Shown here: in pieces, positions 10,169-18,449 of the stretch
Numbering within the stretch: the stretch's first letter is position 1
How the letters are laid out: each line of letters begins with the position of its first letter
NCBI RefSeq assembly: GCF_012927085.1
Contig: NZ_JABBFX010000002.1
Span: 434,001 to 498,000 of the forward strand
DNA from: Ramlibacter agri
GTDB lineage: Bacteria > Pseudomonadota > Gammaproteobacteria > Burkholderiales > Burkholderiaceae_C
Length of the DNA: 64,000 bases
Direction of reading: 5' to 3'
The notes under the pieces: generated by a model
What the model was told of the DNA's origin: nothing
What the model saw: only the letters and a program-made list of their open reading frames with translations
The model's database searches: none
Made by a program: the position numbers and the translations under genes

Positions 10169-10408
10169 ATGAGCAAAGAATGGACCGCGGCCGTGGCCGC
10201 TGCAGAGGCCGCCGCGGAGCAGAAGCAGTCTGCCGAAGAAGTCGCGCACGAACGCTTCCGCACCACCCGGGCGGAGTTCGAGGCCGCGGGGCGCGGCGAA
10301 AAGGTCATCGAGACCCCCGAGTTCCACGAGTGGATGAACGCCAGGCGCGAATCCGACGAGGCCTGGGGCGCGTGGGCGATGGCCATGGACGCCAAGCCGG
10401 CCTCCTGA
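10169..10408 (+). CDS. Small acidic hypothetical protein
   Basis: A 79-residue, Ala/Glu-rich helical protein with no recognised domain. It has an N-terminal AAVAAAEAAAEQKQ coil and a FHEWMNARRESDEAWGAWAMAMD segment. An alternative in-frame ATG is at 10130; the 10169 ATG follows a G-rich GGGGGCC stretch and was preferred. It precedes the cold-shock gene but is separated from it by a 190-base leader. Codon use matches its neighbours. Function unknown. Confidence 0.6.
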   Translation: MSKEWTAAVAAAEAAAEQKQSAEEVAHERFRTTRAEFEAAGRGEKVIETPEFHEWMNARRESDEAWGAWAMAMDAKPAS

Positions 10409-10429
10409 GCACGAAAGCAGCAAATCGGT

Positions 10430-10599
10430 TAGAATAGAGCGGCCAGACGTTGGAAAGACGTTCATCCCCGGCCTCTCTTCTCCCCTGCAGCTGCCTTCGG
10501 GCCGGCCTGCCGCAGTCGAAATTCCCCGATGCTCCTCTTGGCGTTCTGCACCGCCGGCTTACCATGCCGAGCGGCAAATCTTCCATTGGAGAAATCGAA
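10430..10599 (+). promoter_or_regulatory. Long 5' leader of the cold-shock gene with putative -10 box
   Basis: About 190 bases without a convincing gene separate the small protein from the cold-shock ATG. TAGAAT at 10430-10435 is a plausible -10 element; no strong -35 is visible. A long structured leader ending in GGAG just before the ATG is what cspA-type genes normally carry for temperature-dependent translation. This is an inference from position and family. Confidence 0.4.
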
Positions 10600-10818
10600 A
10601 TGAGCAATCCCACCCAGACCGGCACCGTCAAGTGGTTCAACGAAAGCAAGGGCTACGGCTTCATCGCGCCGGATGACGGCAGCAAGGACCTGTTCGCCCA
10701 CTTCCGCGAGATCCAGGGCAACGGCTTCAAGACGCTGCCCGAAAACGCCCGCGTGCAGTTCGAAACGACGCAAGGCGCCAAGGGCCCGCAAGCGTCCAAC
10801 ATCGTCGTGCTGGCCTGA
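10600..10818 (+). CDS. Cold-shock protein (CspA family)
   Basis: A 72-residue single cold-shock domain. The RNP1 motif [10 protein letters not shown] and RNP2-like LFAHF are intact, preceded by [11 protein letters not shown]. Such proteins bind single-stranded RNA and DNA and act as RNA chaperones during cold or stationary phase. The start follows GGAG eight to nine bases upstream; the in-frame extension back to 10450 is leader sequence. FAHF in place of the more common FVHF, and the [12 protein letters not shown] loop, are typical of betaproteobacterial copies. Confidence 0.95.
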   Translation: MSNPTQTGTVKWFNESKGYGFIAPDDGSKDLFAHFREIQGNGFKTLPENARVQFETTQGAKGPQASNIVVLA

Positions 10819-11074
10819 TCCCCAACGGGCCGCCGCCCTCCGCGGTGGCCCCTCTCCCCGGGGACCGGAGCCCAGTCTTCCCGTCCCCTCGCCGGCCTCC
10901 CTCGTGACCTTGGCCGGCTGAGGCGCATCGCGCCTCTCTCGCAGGAACCCGTTCCTGCTCTCGCCGCGGCCCGCACACGAGGGGCAGGCCGCCTGTTCTC
11001 CCCGCGCACTTCAACCTGGTCGAAGACCGGCTTCGCCGTTCCCGCACCAGCGCGCGACCATTAGAAAAACAAGC

Positions 11075-11317
11075 ATGCAAGAAAGCATTCATCGCCCGCT
11101 GAACGTGGGCAAATACCTCATCTCCCCGCTGATCAAGGCGCTGGAAAACGGCTGGTACGCCTGCTCGGTGTCGATCCGCTCGGGCTCCGGCCGCGGCACG
11201 ACCGACCGCGTGGTGCGGCTGACGCGGTTGTTCCGCGACCCCCTGGCTGCCGCCGACTACGCGCGCGGCGAAGGGCTGCAGTGGGTCGGCGCGCCGCGCG
11301 CCGTGGCGGCGGTCTGA
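11075..11317 (+). CDS. Small hypothetical protein
   Basis: An 80-residue protein of unknown function. It reads as a small soluble alpha/beta protein with KYLISPLIKALENGWYACSV and SIRSGSGRGTTDRVVRLTRLF stretches. The ATG follows an A-rich TTAGAAAAACAAGC leader and no strong Shine-Dalgarno. It lies 256 bases after the cold-shock gene; that gap is GC-rich with no gene seen. Its 3' end faces the Wadjet operon across a hairpin. The protein composition looks coding and codon use matches the neighbours, but no family was recognised. Confidence 0.6.
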   Translation: MQESIHRPLNVGKYLISPLIKALENGWYACSVSIRSGSGRGTTDRVVRLTRLFRDPLAAADYARGEGLQWVGAPRAVAAV

Positions 11318-11319
11318 CA

Positions 11320-11357
11320 GCGAGGGGCGAAGCCGCGGATCGGGCTTCGCCACTCGC
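11320..11357. terminator. Bidirectional hairpin between convergent genes
   Basis: Perfect 9-base arms GGCGAAGCC (11326-11334) and GGCTTCGCC (11343-11351), extended by GCGAG/CTCGC outside. It fills the gap between the converging small gene and jetD. There is no T-run, so if it terminates transcription it does so only by structure or with Rho. Confidence 0.45.
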
Positions 11358-11365
11358 ACCCTGGC

Positions 11366-12586
11366 CTACAGCCAGCCTTCCTGTTCGGCTTTGCGGCCTT
11401 CGCGCAGCATCGCTTCGCAGATGGAGCGCAGCGCCGACGCCAATCCATCGTCGGCCAGCAGCCGGCCCAGGAGTGCGCGATCGTGGTCATTCAGGGGCCA
11501 GCGCTGTTCGGTGGACTGCCATTCAGGCAGTCCCATGCGATGGGGCTCCCATGACAGGCCGCGTTCCGCCCAGAGCGCGCCCACGCTGCGCGCGATGTCG
11601 ACCCCCGCAGGATCCACATCCGCGCTGATCCAGCCCGGCGCCGGCGCCAGGCGCAGCAGGTGCGACACCGCCTGCCTCCATGCGGTCGAGGGGCGTCCCG
11701 GCATCCAGAGCAAGAACACGCCCGCTGGCAGGCCCCGCGCCTGCCGCTCGAAGCTGGCACGATTCTCGATCAGCCAGTAGCGCGTCACGGATCCGGTGCA
11801 TGCATCGGCACGCAGGATGTCCTGCAAGGGAACACCCAGGCAATGGACCGCTCCGGCATCGAGCCGCCTTGGTCCCCACTGGAGACCGGCGTCACCCGCG
11901 AGCCAGAGCGTCGGCGAGAACTGCTCGATGCGAAGCCGCTCCAGGTCGAAGCTCGCCTCCAGCCAGCGCCAGTCCGCCGCGCCGATCGCCTTGGTCGCGC
12001 CACCGGCCCGCAGGGCGAAGTCGCGGCGCAGGCCTTCGCTGCCGGCGTCGTGCCAGTCGACCAACGCACGCAGCAGTCCCATGCGGGTGCGCAGCGCGTC
12101 CAGCGGCATCGTCCGGTCCGCCCCAAGTTGCTCGAGCGCCGCCGCCAATTCGTCCTGCAGGTCCGGGTCGAGCGCCGCGTCGTCGGCAGCTCTTGCGCGC
12201 AGCCACTCCTGCGCCGTCGACAAGACCTGCTGCCGCTCGGCATCCCGCTGCTGGCGGCCGGCGACACCCAGCACGCGCTGGAGGCCTTCCAGGTCGCGCC
12301 AGGCGATGCCGTGCCACTGCCAGGAGCCACCCTCCAGCCGTTCGCGCCGCTCGATCCAGCCCTCCCGCAGCAGCAGTTCGCAAGCGGCTTCGGCGCGCTC
12401 GATGCCGGCGTCACCGGACTCCTTCAGCAGCGAGGCCCGCGCGGCCTCCTGCCTCTCCTTGCGCACCCACCGCACCAGCAGGTCGCGGTGCTGCAGCAGT
12501 TCGATCGACAGTTCTTCCGGCACCGGCACGCTGGCCCGGCGGCGGCGAGCCGCGCGCCCGGCAGGCGTGTCGAGCCAGGCCGCCAC
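11366..12586 (-). CDS. jetD: Wadjet nuclease subunit JetD-like (TOPRIM, DUF3322/DUF2220-type)
   Basis: A 406-residue protein. The N-terminal half has winged-helix-like segments (EAACELLLREGWIERRERLEGG). The C-terminal half is a topoisomerase-VI-type TOPRIM domain with the catalytic Glu in YWLIENRASFE (about residue 270) and the DxD motif in SADVDPAGVDIARS (about residue 322). In Wadjet/MksBEFG systems this subunit cleaves plasmid DNA after loop extrusion by the SMC complex. It is the last of four linked genes; the GTG start is four bases after the jetC stop. Catalytic residues appear intact. Subunit identity is by motif and operon order, not a database match. Confidence 0.85.
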   Translation of the reverse strand: MAAWLDTPAGRAARRRRASVPVPEELSIELLQHRDLLVRWVRKERQEAARASLLKESGDAGIERAEAACELLLREGWIERRERLEGGSWQWHGIAWRDLEGLQRVLGVAGRQQRDAERQQVLSTAQEWLRARAADDAALDPDLQDELAAALEQLGADRTMPLDALRTRMGLLRALVDWHDAGSEGLRRDFALRAGGATKAIGAADWRWLEASFDLERLRIEQFSPTLWLAGDAGLQWGPRRLDAGAVHCLGVPLQDILRADACTGSVTRYWLIENRASFERQARGLPAGVFLLWMPGRPSTAWRQAVSHLLRLAPAPGWISADVDPAGVDIARSVGALWAERGLSWEPHRMGLPEWQSTEQRWPLNDHDRALLGRLLADDGLASALRSICEAMLREGRKAEQEGWL

Positions 12587-12590
12587 GGCC

Positions 12591-15398
12591 TCAGGCCTCC
12601 ACCCTGCGCTGCAGGATGCCGATCGGCGGCGCCCAGCGCGCCCCCGCCGGCTTCTTGGAAGTCACCAGCGTGATGTCCGCCGGCTCGAACACCTCCACGT
12701 TGTGCGTGATCGGCGTCGTCAGCACGTACTGCGCGCGGGTCGACTTGAGGAAGTGGCCCACCAGCTGGATGTTGCGCACGTCGAGGTGCGCGAAGGGTTC
12801 GTCGATGAAGACGAAGCCGCCGGCCGTCTCGTCGTCCTTCAGCAGGCCCACCAGCAGGATCAGCGACTTGATCACCTGCTGCCCACCTGAAGCCTCGCCG
12901 TCGTTCAGGCCGATCTGGCCCTTGCCGTCGAAGTTGAAGCTGACCTTCAGCTCCGCCTGGCGCAGCACCATGTCGTCGTTGTCCAGGTGCGGCAGGTCCG
13001 CCGAAACCTCGACGCCGGCCAGCTGGCCCAGCTCGACGATGTTCTTGCGGTAGCGGCGCACCGTGGCGCGCAGCACGTCGATGTAGCGCTCGCGCGCATT
13101 GCCCACCGCGACGCGCGCGGCCTCGTTGCTGGCCTTGCGCTGCTCCAGGTCGCCTTGCTGGCCACTCACCGTGGCGCGCATCAGCGTGGCCTTCTCCTCC
13201 ACCGCGCCATCGGTTTCCCACTGGCCTTGCGACAGGTCGCGCTCTATGCCCTCGTGGCGCAGTTTCGCCTGCGTGGCGTTGACGTAGTGGCGGCGCAGCT
13301 CGGACAGCTTGTCGCCCGAAATCCAGCGTGAAGGGAAGCGACGCTTCGCCGCCTGCGATTCCGCGGCCTTCGAGCGTTGCGACTCGTAGCGCTCCTTCCA
13401 TTCACGTTCGTACTTCTCGGCGATCCGCTCGCTGTCGGACAGCCGGTTCTGCGTCTCGCGGTACGCGGCTTCGGCGTTGGTCATCGCACGCACGGCCTGG
13501 TCGCGCGTCGCTTCCAGTTGCTGCCAGCGCCGCGCCGCCTCCACCCGCGCCTGCTTCAAGGCGGGCAGCTGCAGGCGCGCCTGCGCGAAGTCCTCGCTGC
13601 GGCGCGCCAGTTCTTCGGCGGCGCGATGGCCCTTGCTGGCCTCCAGCGCCGCGTTCAGCTGCCGCTGCCCTTCGGACTGCTGTTGCGCCACCTGCGTCAG
13701 CTCGCCATCCAGCTGCGCCAGGCGCTTCTCGATCGACTCGCGCCGCGACGCAATGGCCGCCGCGCCGAACTGGTGGTCCGACGGATCCACCCACACGCTG
13801 CGGCCGCCGCGGCCGTCGCGCCAGTAGGCTTCGGGCGTGATCCATTCGCCGCCGGTCGCGATGCCATCGGCGGTGCTGTCCACACGCCGGATTTGAGAAA
13901 GCTGCTTCAGCAGCCACACCGGTGCGCTGGCCGAGAAGCGCAACACCGCCAGCAGGCTCTGCGGGTCCGGCTTGGAAGGAGCGGCAGAAGCATCCGCGAC
14001 CAGGTAGTGCCGATAACGCTCGCGCTCGGCCAGCGCCATCGCCCGCGCCTCGTCACCCGCGTTCTCCAGCACCACGATCCAGCGCGAGCCGCGCAGCACG
14101 CCTTCGGCGGCGGCGCGCCAGCGCTCCTCGGTGATCTCGATGACGTCGGCCAGCACGTGGTGCCCGATGTTCTCGTTGCGCAGCACGCGCAGGAAGCGCT
14201 GCACCTCCGGCGGCGGCGGCGCCTGGCGCTGGCCCTGCAGCGCGTCCAGCGCGGCCTGCGCCTTCTTGCGCTCGGAGCTCACCTCCTGCCAGCGCCCGGC
14301 CAGTTCGGCCTTGCGCTGTTCGAGTTCGGACACGCGCTGCGCCAGCTGCGCCGCGTCGCCTTCCACGGCGGCCAGCGCCTGCAGTTCGTCGGCCTGCTTC
14401 ACCAGCTGTTCGACCGGCTTTTCCGCGGCACTCGCGGTCGTCAGGGCTTCCTGCGCCGAGCGCTTGTCGGCATCCAGCTGGCGCACCCGCTCGGTGGCTT
14501 CCTGCTGCTCGCGCAGCAGCGCCAGCAGGCGCTGCTTGTACTCGCCGCGCTGGCGCGCTTCGACCGCGTGGTGCACGCGCTGCCTGTGCAGCTCGCGCAG
14601 GCGGTTGGCGACGTCGTGCCGCTCCTCCGCCCAGGACAGTACCGGGATGACCTCGGTGGCCAGCTGCTCGCGTTCGCGCAGCTTGGCCTGGTACTGGCGG
14701 TACAGGTTGACGCGCGCATCCAGCTGCGCAAGTTGCGCCAGCCCATGCGCCAGCTCGCGCTCGGCGGCTTCCACTTCCTCGGTCAGCTGGCGCTGGTGCT
14801 GGCGCGCTTCCTCGTAGCGGTCCAGGACCTCCTGGTCGCCGAACACGTCGAACACCAGGCGCAGCAGTTCCTTGGGCGAGTATTCGCACAGGCGGTCGGT
14901 CTGGCCCTGCTCCAGCGCCAGCACGCGGGCGATGGCGCGCGACAGGCCTGCGCCTTCCAGGCGCTTGCGCCAATGCTCGATGCCCAGCCAGTCCTTTTCC
15001 GGCAGCTCCATCAGCTTCTCGATGGCGATGTTGTCTTCGACCATCACGTAGCGGCGCACCCAGTCGCCGCCGTTGCGCTCGATGCGGCAGGCCAGCGTGA
15101 CCTGGTCCGAGTACAGCAGGTTGCGCGCGAAGGGCCGGCTCGACGCCTGCCGGTTGCGCGGCCGGTTCTCCACCGTGGCGCGCAGCCAGGCCGCGTCGGC
15201 GTTGGCGTGGCGCGCGTAGGTCTTGTAGTTGCGGCCGCCCGAGCACTCCAGGCCCAGCAGCGTGCGCATCGCATCCAGCAGCGTGGTCTTGCCGGAGCCG
15301 TTGGGCCCGGCGACGGTGATGATGGCGCCGTCCAGCGGCAGGCTCAGGCGCTGGCAGTAGTCCCAGTGCAGCAGTTCGAGGCTTTGCAGGTGGAACAT
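12591..15398 (-). CDS. jetC: Wadjet SMC-like ATPase JetC (MukB/MksB-type)
   Basis: A 935-residue SMC-family ATPase. Walker A GPNGSGKTT is at residues 31-39, followed by a long charged, Gln/Arg/Glu-rich coiled-coil region (about 230-780). The C-terminal head has the signature EASGGQQVIKSL near residue 834 and Walker B GFVFIDEPFAHLD near 862. The motor loads on DNA and extrudes loops, sensing small circular molecules. The start at 15398 shares its A with the jetB stop (TGATG); a longer in-frame reading to 15956 is a shadow of jetB. All ATPase motifs are intact. Confidence 0.9.
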   Translation of the reverse strand: MFHLQSLELLHWDYCQRLSLPLDGAIITVAGPNGSGKTTLLDAMRTLLGLECSGGRNYKTYARHANADAAWLRATVENRPRNRQASSRPFARNLLYSDQVTLACRIERNGGDWVRRYVMVEDNIAIEKLMELPEKDWLGIEHWRKRLEGAGLSRAIARVLALEQGQTDRLCEYSPKELLRLVFDVFGDQEVLDRYEEARQHQRQLTEEVEAAERELAHGLAQLAQLDARVNLYRQYQAKLREREQLATEVIPVLSWAEERHDVANRLRELHRQRVHHAVEARQRGEYKQRLLALLREQQEATERVRQLDADKRSAQEALTTASAAEKPVEQLVKQADELQALAAVEGDAAQLAQRVSELEQRKAELAGRWQEVSSERKKAQAALDALQGQRQAPPPPEVQRFLRVLRNENIGHHVLADVIEITEERWRAAAEGVLRGSRWIVVLENAGDEARAMALAERERYRHYLVADASAAPSKPDPQSLLAVLRFSASAPVWLLKQLSQIRRVDSTADGIATGGEWITPEAYWRDGRGGRSVWVDPSDHQFGAAAIASRRESIEKRLAQLDGELTQVAQQQSEGQRQLNAALEASKGHRAAEELARRSEDFAQARLQLPALKQARVEAARRWQQLEATRDQAVRAMTNAEAAYRETQNRLSDSERIAEKYEREWKERYESQRSKAAESQAAKRRFPSRWISGDKLSELRRHYVNATQAKLRHEGIERDLSQGQWETDGAVEEKATLMRATVSGQQGDLEQRKASNEAARVAVGNARERYIDVLRATVRRYRKNIVELGQLAGVEVSADLPHLDNDDMVLRQAELKVSFNFDGKGQIGLNDGEASGGQQVIKSLILLVGLLKDDETAGGFVFIDEPFAHLDVRNIQLVGHFLKSTRAQYVLTTPITHNVEVFEPADITLVTSKKPAGARWAPPIGILQRRVEA

Positions 15399-16066
15399 CA
15401 GGCCTGCTCCTCCGGCGCGGCGTCCTTGCGCGTGCGCGCCAGTACATCGCCCAATGCGCCGTCCAGGATGCGCGGCGCCAGGCTGTCGTAATCCAGCAGC
15501 AGGTCCAGCAGCGGCCCTTCGCCGATGTCGTCGGCACGTCGCGTGATGAAACCGTGCGACTCCAGGCGCTTCAGGTTGTTGTCCAGGCGGACTTTCTTCC
15601 CCAGCTGGTTGCCGAAGTCGGCCAGCAGCGCCTTGTACGAGACGCTGGGGCTGACAGACGCGGCGCTGGGCATGGGCTTCTCGGTGCGGAACATCTCGTC
15701 CTGGCCATCGATTTCGGCGTTGGCCGCGCGCGCGGCCTGGCGCTCGCGCTTGGGCAGCACGATCAGCGACCACAGCACCACCAGCAGCGACACGGCGTCG
15801 CGCGGGAGGTCGATGTTGTTGCTGGCGTTGAGGCCGGCTTCGCCGAAGACGGCGTGTTCGGCGCCGCGCAGCAGCGCCACGGTGACGTGGTCGGCGTGGA
15901 TGTTGTCGACCAGGCGCAGGCCCACCTGGCCCAGGCGTTCCTGCACCGCCTGCCACAGGTCGGCGTCGATCAGGGCGCGCTTCACGCGCGGGTGCTGGCG
16001 GGGCAGCCAGCGGCGCGCAAGCAGTTCGGCCGCCAGGATGGCGGCATCGTCGGGAGCAGTACTCAT
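15398..16066 (-). CDS. jetB: Wadjet kite subunit JetB (MukE/MksE-like, DUF4194-type)
   Basis: A 222-residue protein placed exactly where the kite subunit belongs. It has two winged-helix-like parts, VSLLVVLWSLIVLPKRERQA and the later VSYKALLADFGNQLGKKVRLDNNLKRLESHGFI. Kite proteins bind the kleisin and DNA inside the SMC ring. The ATG overlaps the jetA stop by four bases and its stop overlaps the jetC start by one, so the three ring subunits are translationally coupled. Sequence similarity within this family is low, so assignment rests on context and fold-like features. Confidence 0.82.
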   Translation of the reverse strand: MSTAPDDAAILAAELLARRWLPRQHPRVKRALIDADLWQAVQERLGQVGLRLVDNIHADHVTVALLRGAEHAVFGEAGLNASNNIDLPRDAVSLLVVLWSLIVLPKRERQAARAANAEIDGQDEMFRTEKPMPSAASVSPSVSYKALLADFGNQLGKKVRLDNNLKRLESHGFITRRADDIGEGPLLDLLLDYDSLAPRILDGALGDVLARTRKDAAPEEQA

Positions 16067-17358
16067 CGGGATTCGGGTTCGAGGTGGCCGGCGCTCAGCG
16101 CCACCACGTGGGCATCGTCCACCTTGTCGGTGCCCGGGGTCAACACCGCTCGCCACGGCGAGCGCGCCAGGTCGCCGGTCTGGCCCTTGAGCGTGCGCGC
16201 CTGCGCATCGCCCAGCAGGGGCAGCAGCTGCATGCGGTAGGCGGCCTGCGCGAAGCGGCCTCCCAGCACGGCATCGCGCACGGGGCGCTTGCGCAGTTCC
16301 TCGGCGGCTTCGTTCCAGGAGGCCAGCTTGGTGATCAGGTCGTCCAGTTCGAACGGCATGCGCAGGGTCTCCATGCTGCCCGCGGCGGCTTCGGCCGCCG
16401 GCGGCAGGCCCACGGAGCGCTGCGGGTCGGGCCGGTCGCGCTCGAACTCGCCTTCGGCCACGTCCACCAGGTCATGCTGGCTGACGAACACCGGCCGCAC
16501 GCCGGTGGCGAGCGCGTCGCCCAGCAGCTCGTGCAGCGCAGGGTGCTGCTGCAGCCAGTGGCGCACGTCGGAGCTGGTGATGCCGGTGCTGCCCAGGGTG
16601 ACGCGCTGGCGGTCGGCCTGCTGCAGCGCCCGGGTGAACTGGCTGGCCATGGACAGCAGGCGCGCCTGGCCCTGGCCGAGCGCGCGTGCTTCCTTTTCCA
16701 GCCGGGGGTCTTCGAAATCGCTGCGGATCAAGGCGGTCAGCGCCTCGCCCGCCTTTTCGACCAGCGCCAGCGCGCGGTCGAAGCGAGGCTGGGCAGCGCG
16801 CAGCAGCGCCTCGGAACCGCTGGCGATGGCTTCGGCAAAGTCGTCGTGCAGGCGCGCGAGCTGCGCGTGCAGGTGCTTGATCTGGCTGGCGTCGGCCAGG
16901 CCCAGCGCCTGCGCGCCGGCGACCTGCGCCAGCAGCGTGGCCATGTCGTCGTCTTCGCTGGCGTTGGCGCGCGTCAGCGGCGCCAGCAGGCCGTGCACCT
17001 GCTGCGCCAGCGGGGAAAGGTGGTAATCCTGTGCAGTCGCGTCCCACACCAGCAAGGCCAGGTCGCGCAGGCGCTTCAGCACCATGTCCAGCGCTTCGGG
17101 CTTGAGGACGTGGAACAGGCGGTTGAGGTCGTCGCGCACCAGCCGGCCCTGCGGCTGGCTGGCCAGCTCCATGAAGCACCACAGGCGCAGGCGCGCAGGC
17201 GCCTGCGGCCCGCCAAGCAGGCCGCGGACGGCGTCGATCAGGTCTGTGCGTTGGTGGAGGGCCCAGGCTAGCGGGGATTCCGCGGCCATGGAGGGATCGC
17301 GGAAGTAGGCCTCGTAACTGCTGGATTCCTGCTCTTCGTACGGGATGGGATCCGGCAT
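16063..17358 (-). CDS. jetA: Wadjet kleisin subunit JetA (MukF/MksF-like, DUF3375-type)
   Basis: A 431-residue mostly helical protein, first gene of the jetABCD operon. The N-terminal part has a winged-helix-like segment (LWCFMELASQPQGRLVRDDLNRLF) and a long helical middle. A kleisin-like C-terminal region includes LEFDDL-type contacts seen as MPFELDDLITKLASWNEA. Kleisins bridge the two SMC heads. It starts at an ATG (MPDPIPYEEQ) about 80 bases upstream of the next minus-strand gene end, with no obvious promoter motif. The Wadjet subtype is not certain; the gene order A-B-C-D and the TOPRIM subunit of DUF2220 type fit types I/II better than III. Confidence 0.82.
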   Translation of the reverse strand: MPDPIPYEEQESSSYEAYFRDPSMAAESPLAWALHQRTDLIDAVRGLLGGPQAPARLRLWCFMELASQPQGRLVRDDLNRLFHVLKPEALDMVLKRLRDLALLVWDATAQDYHLSPLAQQVHGLLAPLTRANASEDDDMATLLAQVAGAQALGLADASQIKHLHAQLARLHDDFAEAIASGSEALLRAAQPRFDRALALVEKAGEALTALIRSDFEDPRLEKEARALGQGQARLLSMASQFTRALQQADRQRVTLGSTGITSSDVRHWLQQHPALHELLGDALATGVRPVFVSQHDLVDVAEGEFERDRPDPQRSVGLPPAAEAAAGSMETLRMPFELDDLITKLASWNEAAEELRKRPVRDAVLGGRFAQAAYRMQLLPLLGDAQARTLKGQTGDLARSPWRAVLTPGTDKVDDAHVVALSAGHLEPESR

Positions 17359-17439
17359 CCCCCGATTTTGCCCGAGGCGCGGAGCCGGACTTTCCCTCTA
17401 TTGCAACGGAATGCCAGGCTTAGCGCGCGTCCGCCGGCT

Positions 17440-18420
17440 TCACTGGTCCACCTTGATGTTGGCGTCCTTGACCACCTTGGTCCACTTCTCGGTGTCTTCC
17501 TTCAGGAAGGCGCCGAAATGCTCCGGCGTGTCCGCCACCACTTCCGCGCCCTGCGCCACCAGCTGCTTCTGGATCTCCGGCGTGCGCAGGATCTCCACGA
17601 AGGCGGCGTTCAGCTTCTTCACCACGTCGGGCGGCGTGTGGGCCGGGGCCAGCAGGCCTTGCCAGCTGCCGGTGACGTAGTCCTTCACGCCGCTTTCCAG
17701 CACCGTGGGGATGTTGGGCTCGGCTTCCATGCGGCGCTCGCTGGCGACGGCCAGGGCTTTCAGCCGGCCGTTCTTCAGGTGCGGCATCACCGACAGCAAG
17801 CTGCTCATCATGATGTTGGACTCGCCGCCGGATGTGGCCGTGATCGCCTGCGCGCCGCCCTTGTAAGGCACGATCACCATGTCCATGCCGGTGGCCAGGT
17901 TCAGGCGCGCGGCCGCCAGCCGCGTCGCGTTGCTGGAGGAACCGAAATTGAGCTTGCCGGGGTTGGCCTTGGACCAGGCGACCAGCTCCTTGACGTTGTT
18001 CACCGGCAGGCCCGCGTGCACGGCCACCGCATGCGGGGAGAAGATGACCATGGTCACCGGCGCGAAGTCCGTGCGCGGGTTGTAGGAGAGCTTGGGATAA
18101 AGGCTAGGCCCCATCGTCAGCGTGCTCACGTCCAGCAGCAGCAAGGTGTAGCCATCGGGCGCGGCCTTGGCGGCGAGGTCGGCGCCGACGTTGCTGTCGG
18201 CGCCCGGCCGGTTGTCGATCAGGACCGGCTGGCCCCACTTTTCCGAGAGCTTCTGCCCCAGCAAGCGCGCCAGGATGTCGGACGTGCCGCCCGGCGCGGC
18301 GGCCACGACGATGCGGATCGCCTTGTTCGGGAAGTTCGCCGCCTGCTGCGCCAGGGCGAACAGGGGCGTGGAGGCCAGCGCCGCGCCCAGCAAGGCGCGG
18401 CGGATCGAGGAAGGGGCCAT
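17440..18420 (-). CDS. Bug/TctC-type tripartite tricarboxylate receptor (copy 1)
   Basis: A 326-residue periplasmic binding protein with an N-terminal signal (ALLGAALASTPLFALAQQA). Family motifs are FPNKAIRIVVAAAPGGTSDILARLL, KAAPDGYTLLLL and VDQ at the end. Bug proteins bind carboxylates or amides and feed TTT or other transporters. GGAG is eight bases before the ATG at 18420. It is the last gene of the LacI-controlled operon and follows the Ldh2 dehydrogenase by 29 bases. No TctA/TctB membrane partner is in the window. Ligand unknown. Confidence 0.9.
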   Translation of the reverse strand: MAPSSIRRALLGAALASTPLFALAQQAANFPNKAIRIVVAAAPGGTSDILARLLGQKLSEKWGQPVLIDNRPGADSNVGADLAAKAAPDGYTLLLLDVSTLTMGPSLYPKLSYNPRTDFAPVTMVIFSPHAVAVHAGLPVNNVKELVAWSKANPGKLNFGSSSNATRLAAARLNLATGMDMVIVPYKGGAQAITATSGGESNIMMSSLLSVMPHLKNGRLKALAVASERRMEAEPNIPTVLESGVKDYVTGSWQGLLAPAHTPPDVVKKLNAAFVEILRTPEIQKQLVAQGAEVVADTPEHFGAFLKEDTEKWTKVVKDANIKVDQ

Positions 18421-18449
18421 GATGTCTCCGGATTGAAGGAGCGCGGGCT

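Noticed and set aside
10819..11074. Additional gene between the cold-shock and small hypothetical genes
   Set aside because: Frames here are short, Arg/Pro-rich and without a ribosome binding site.
13377..15491. A 704-codon plus-strand frame inside jetC
   Set aside because: It is the antisense shadow of the SMC coiled coil, low in complexity and without domains.
15399..15956. N-terminal extension of JetC
   Set aside because: The in-frame extension overlaps jetB in another frame; the normal SMC start MFHLQSLELLHWDY with Walker A at residue 31 is at 15398.
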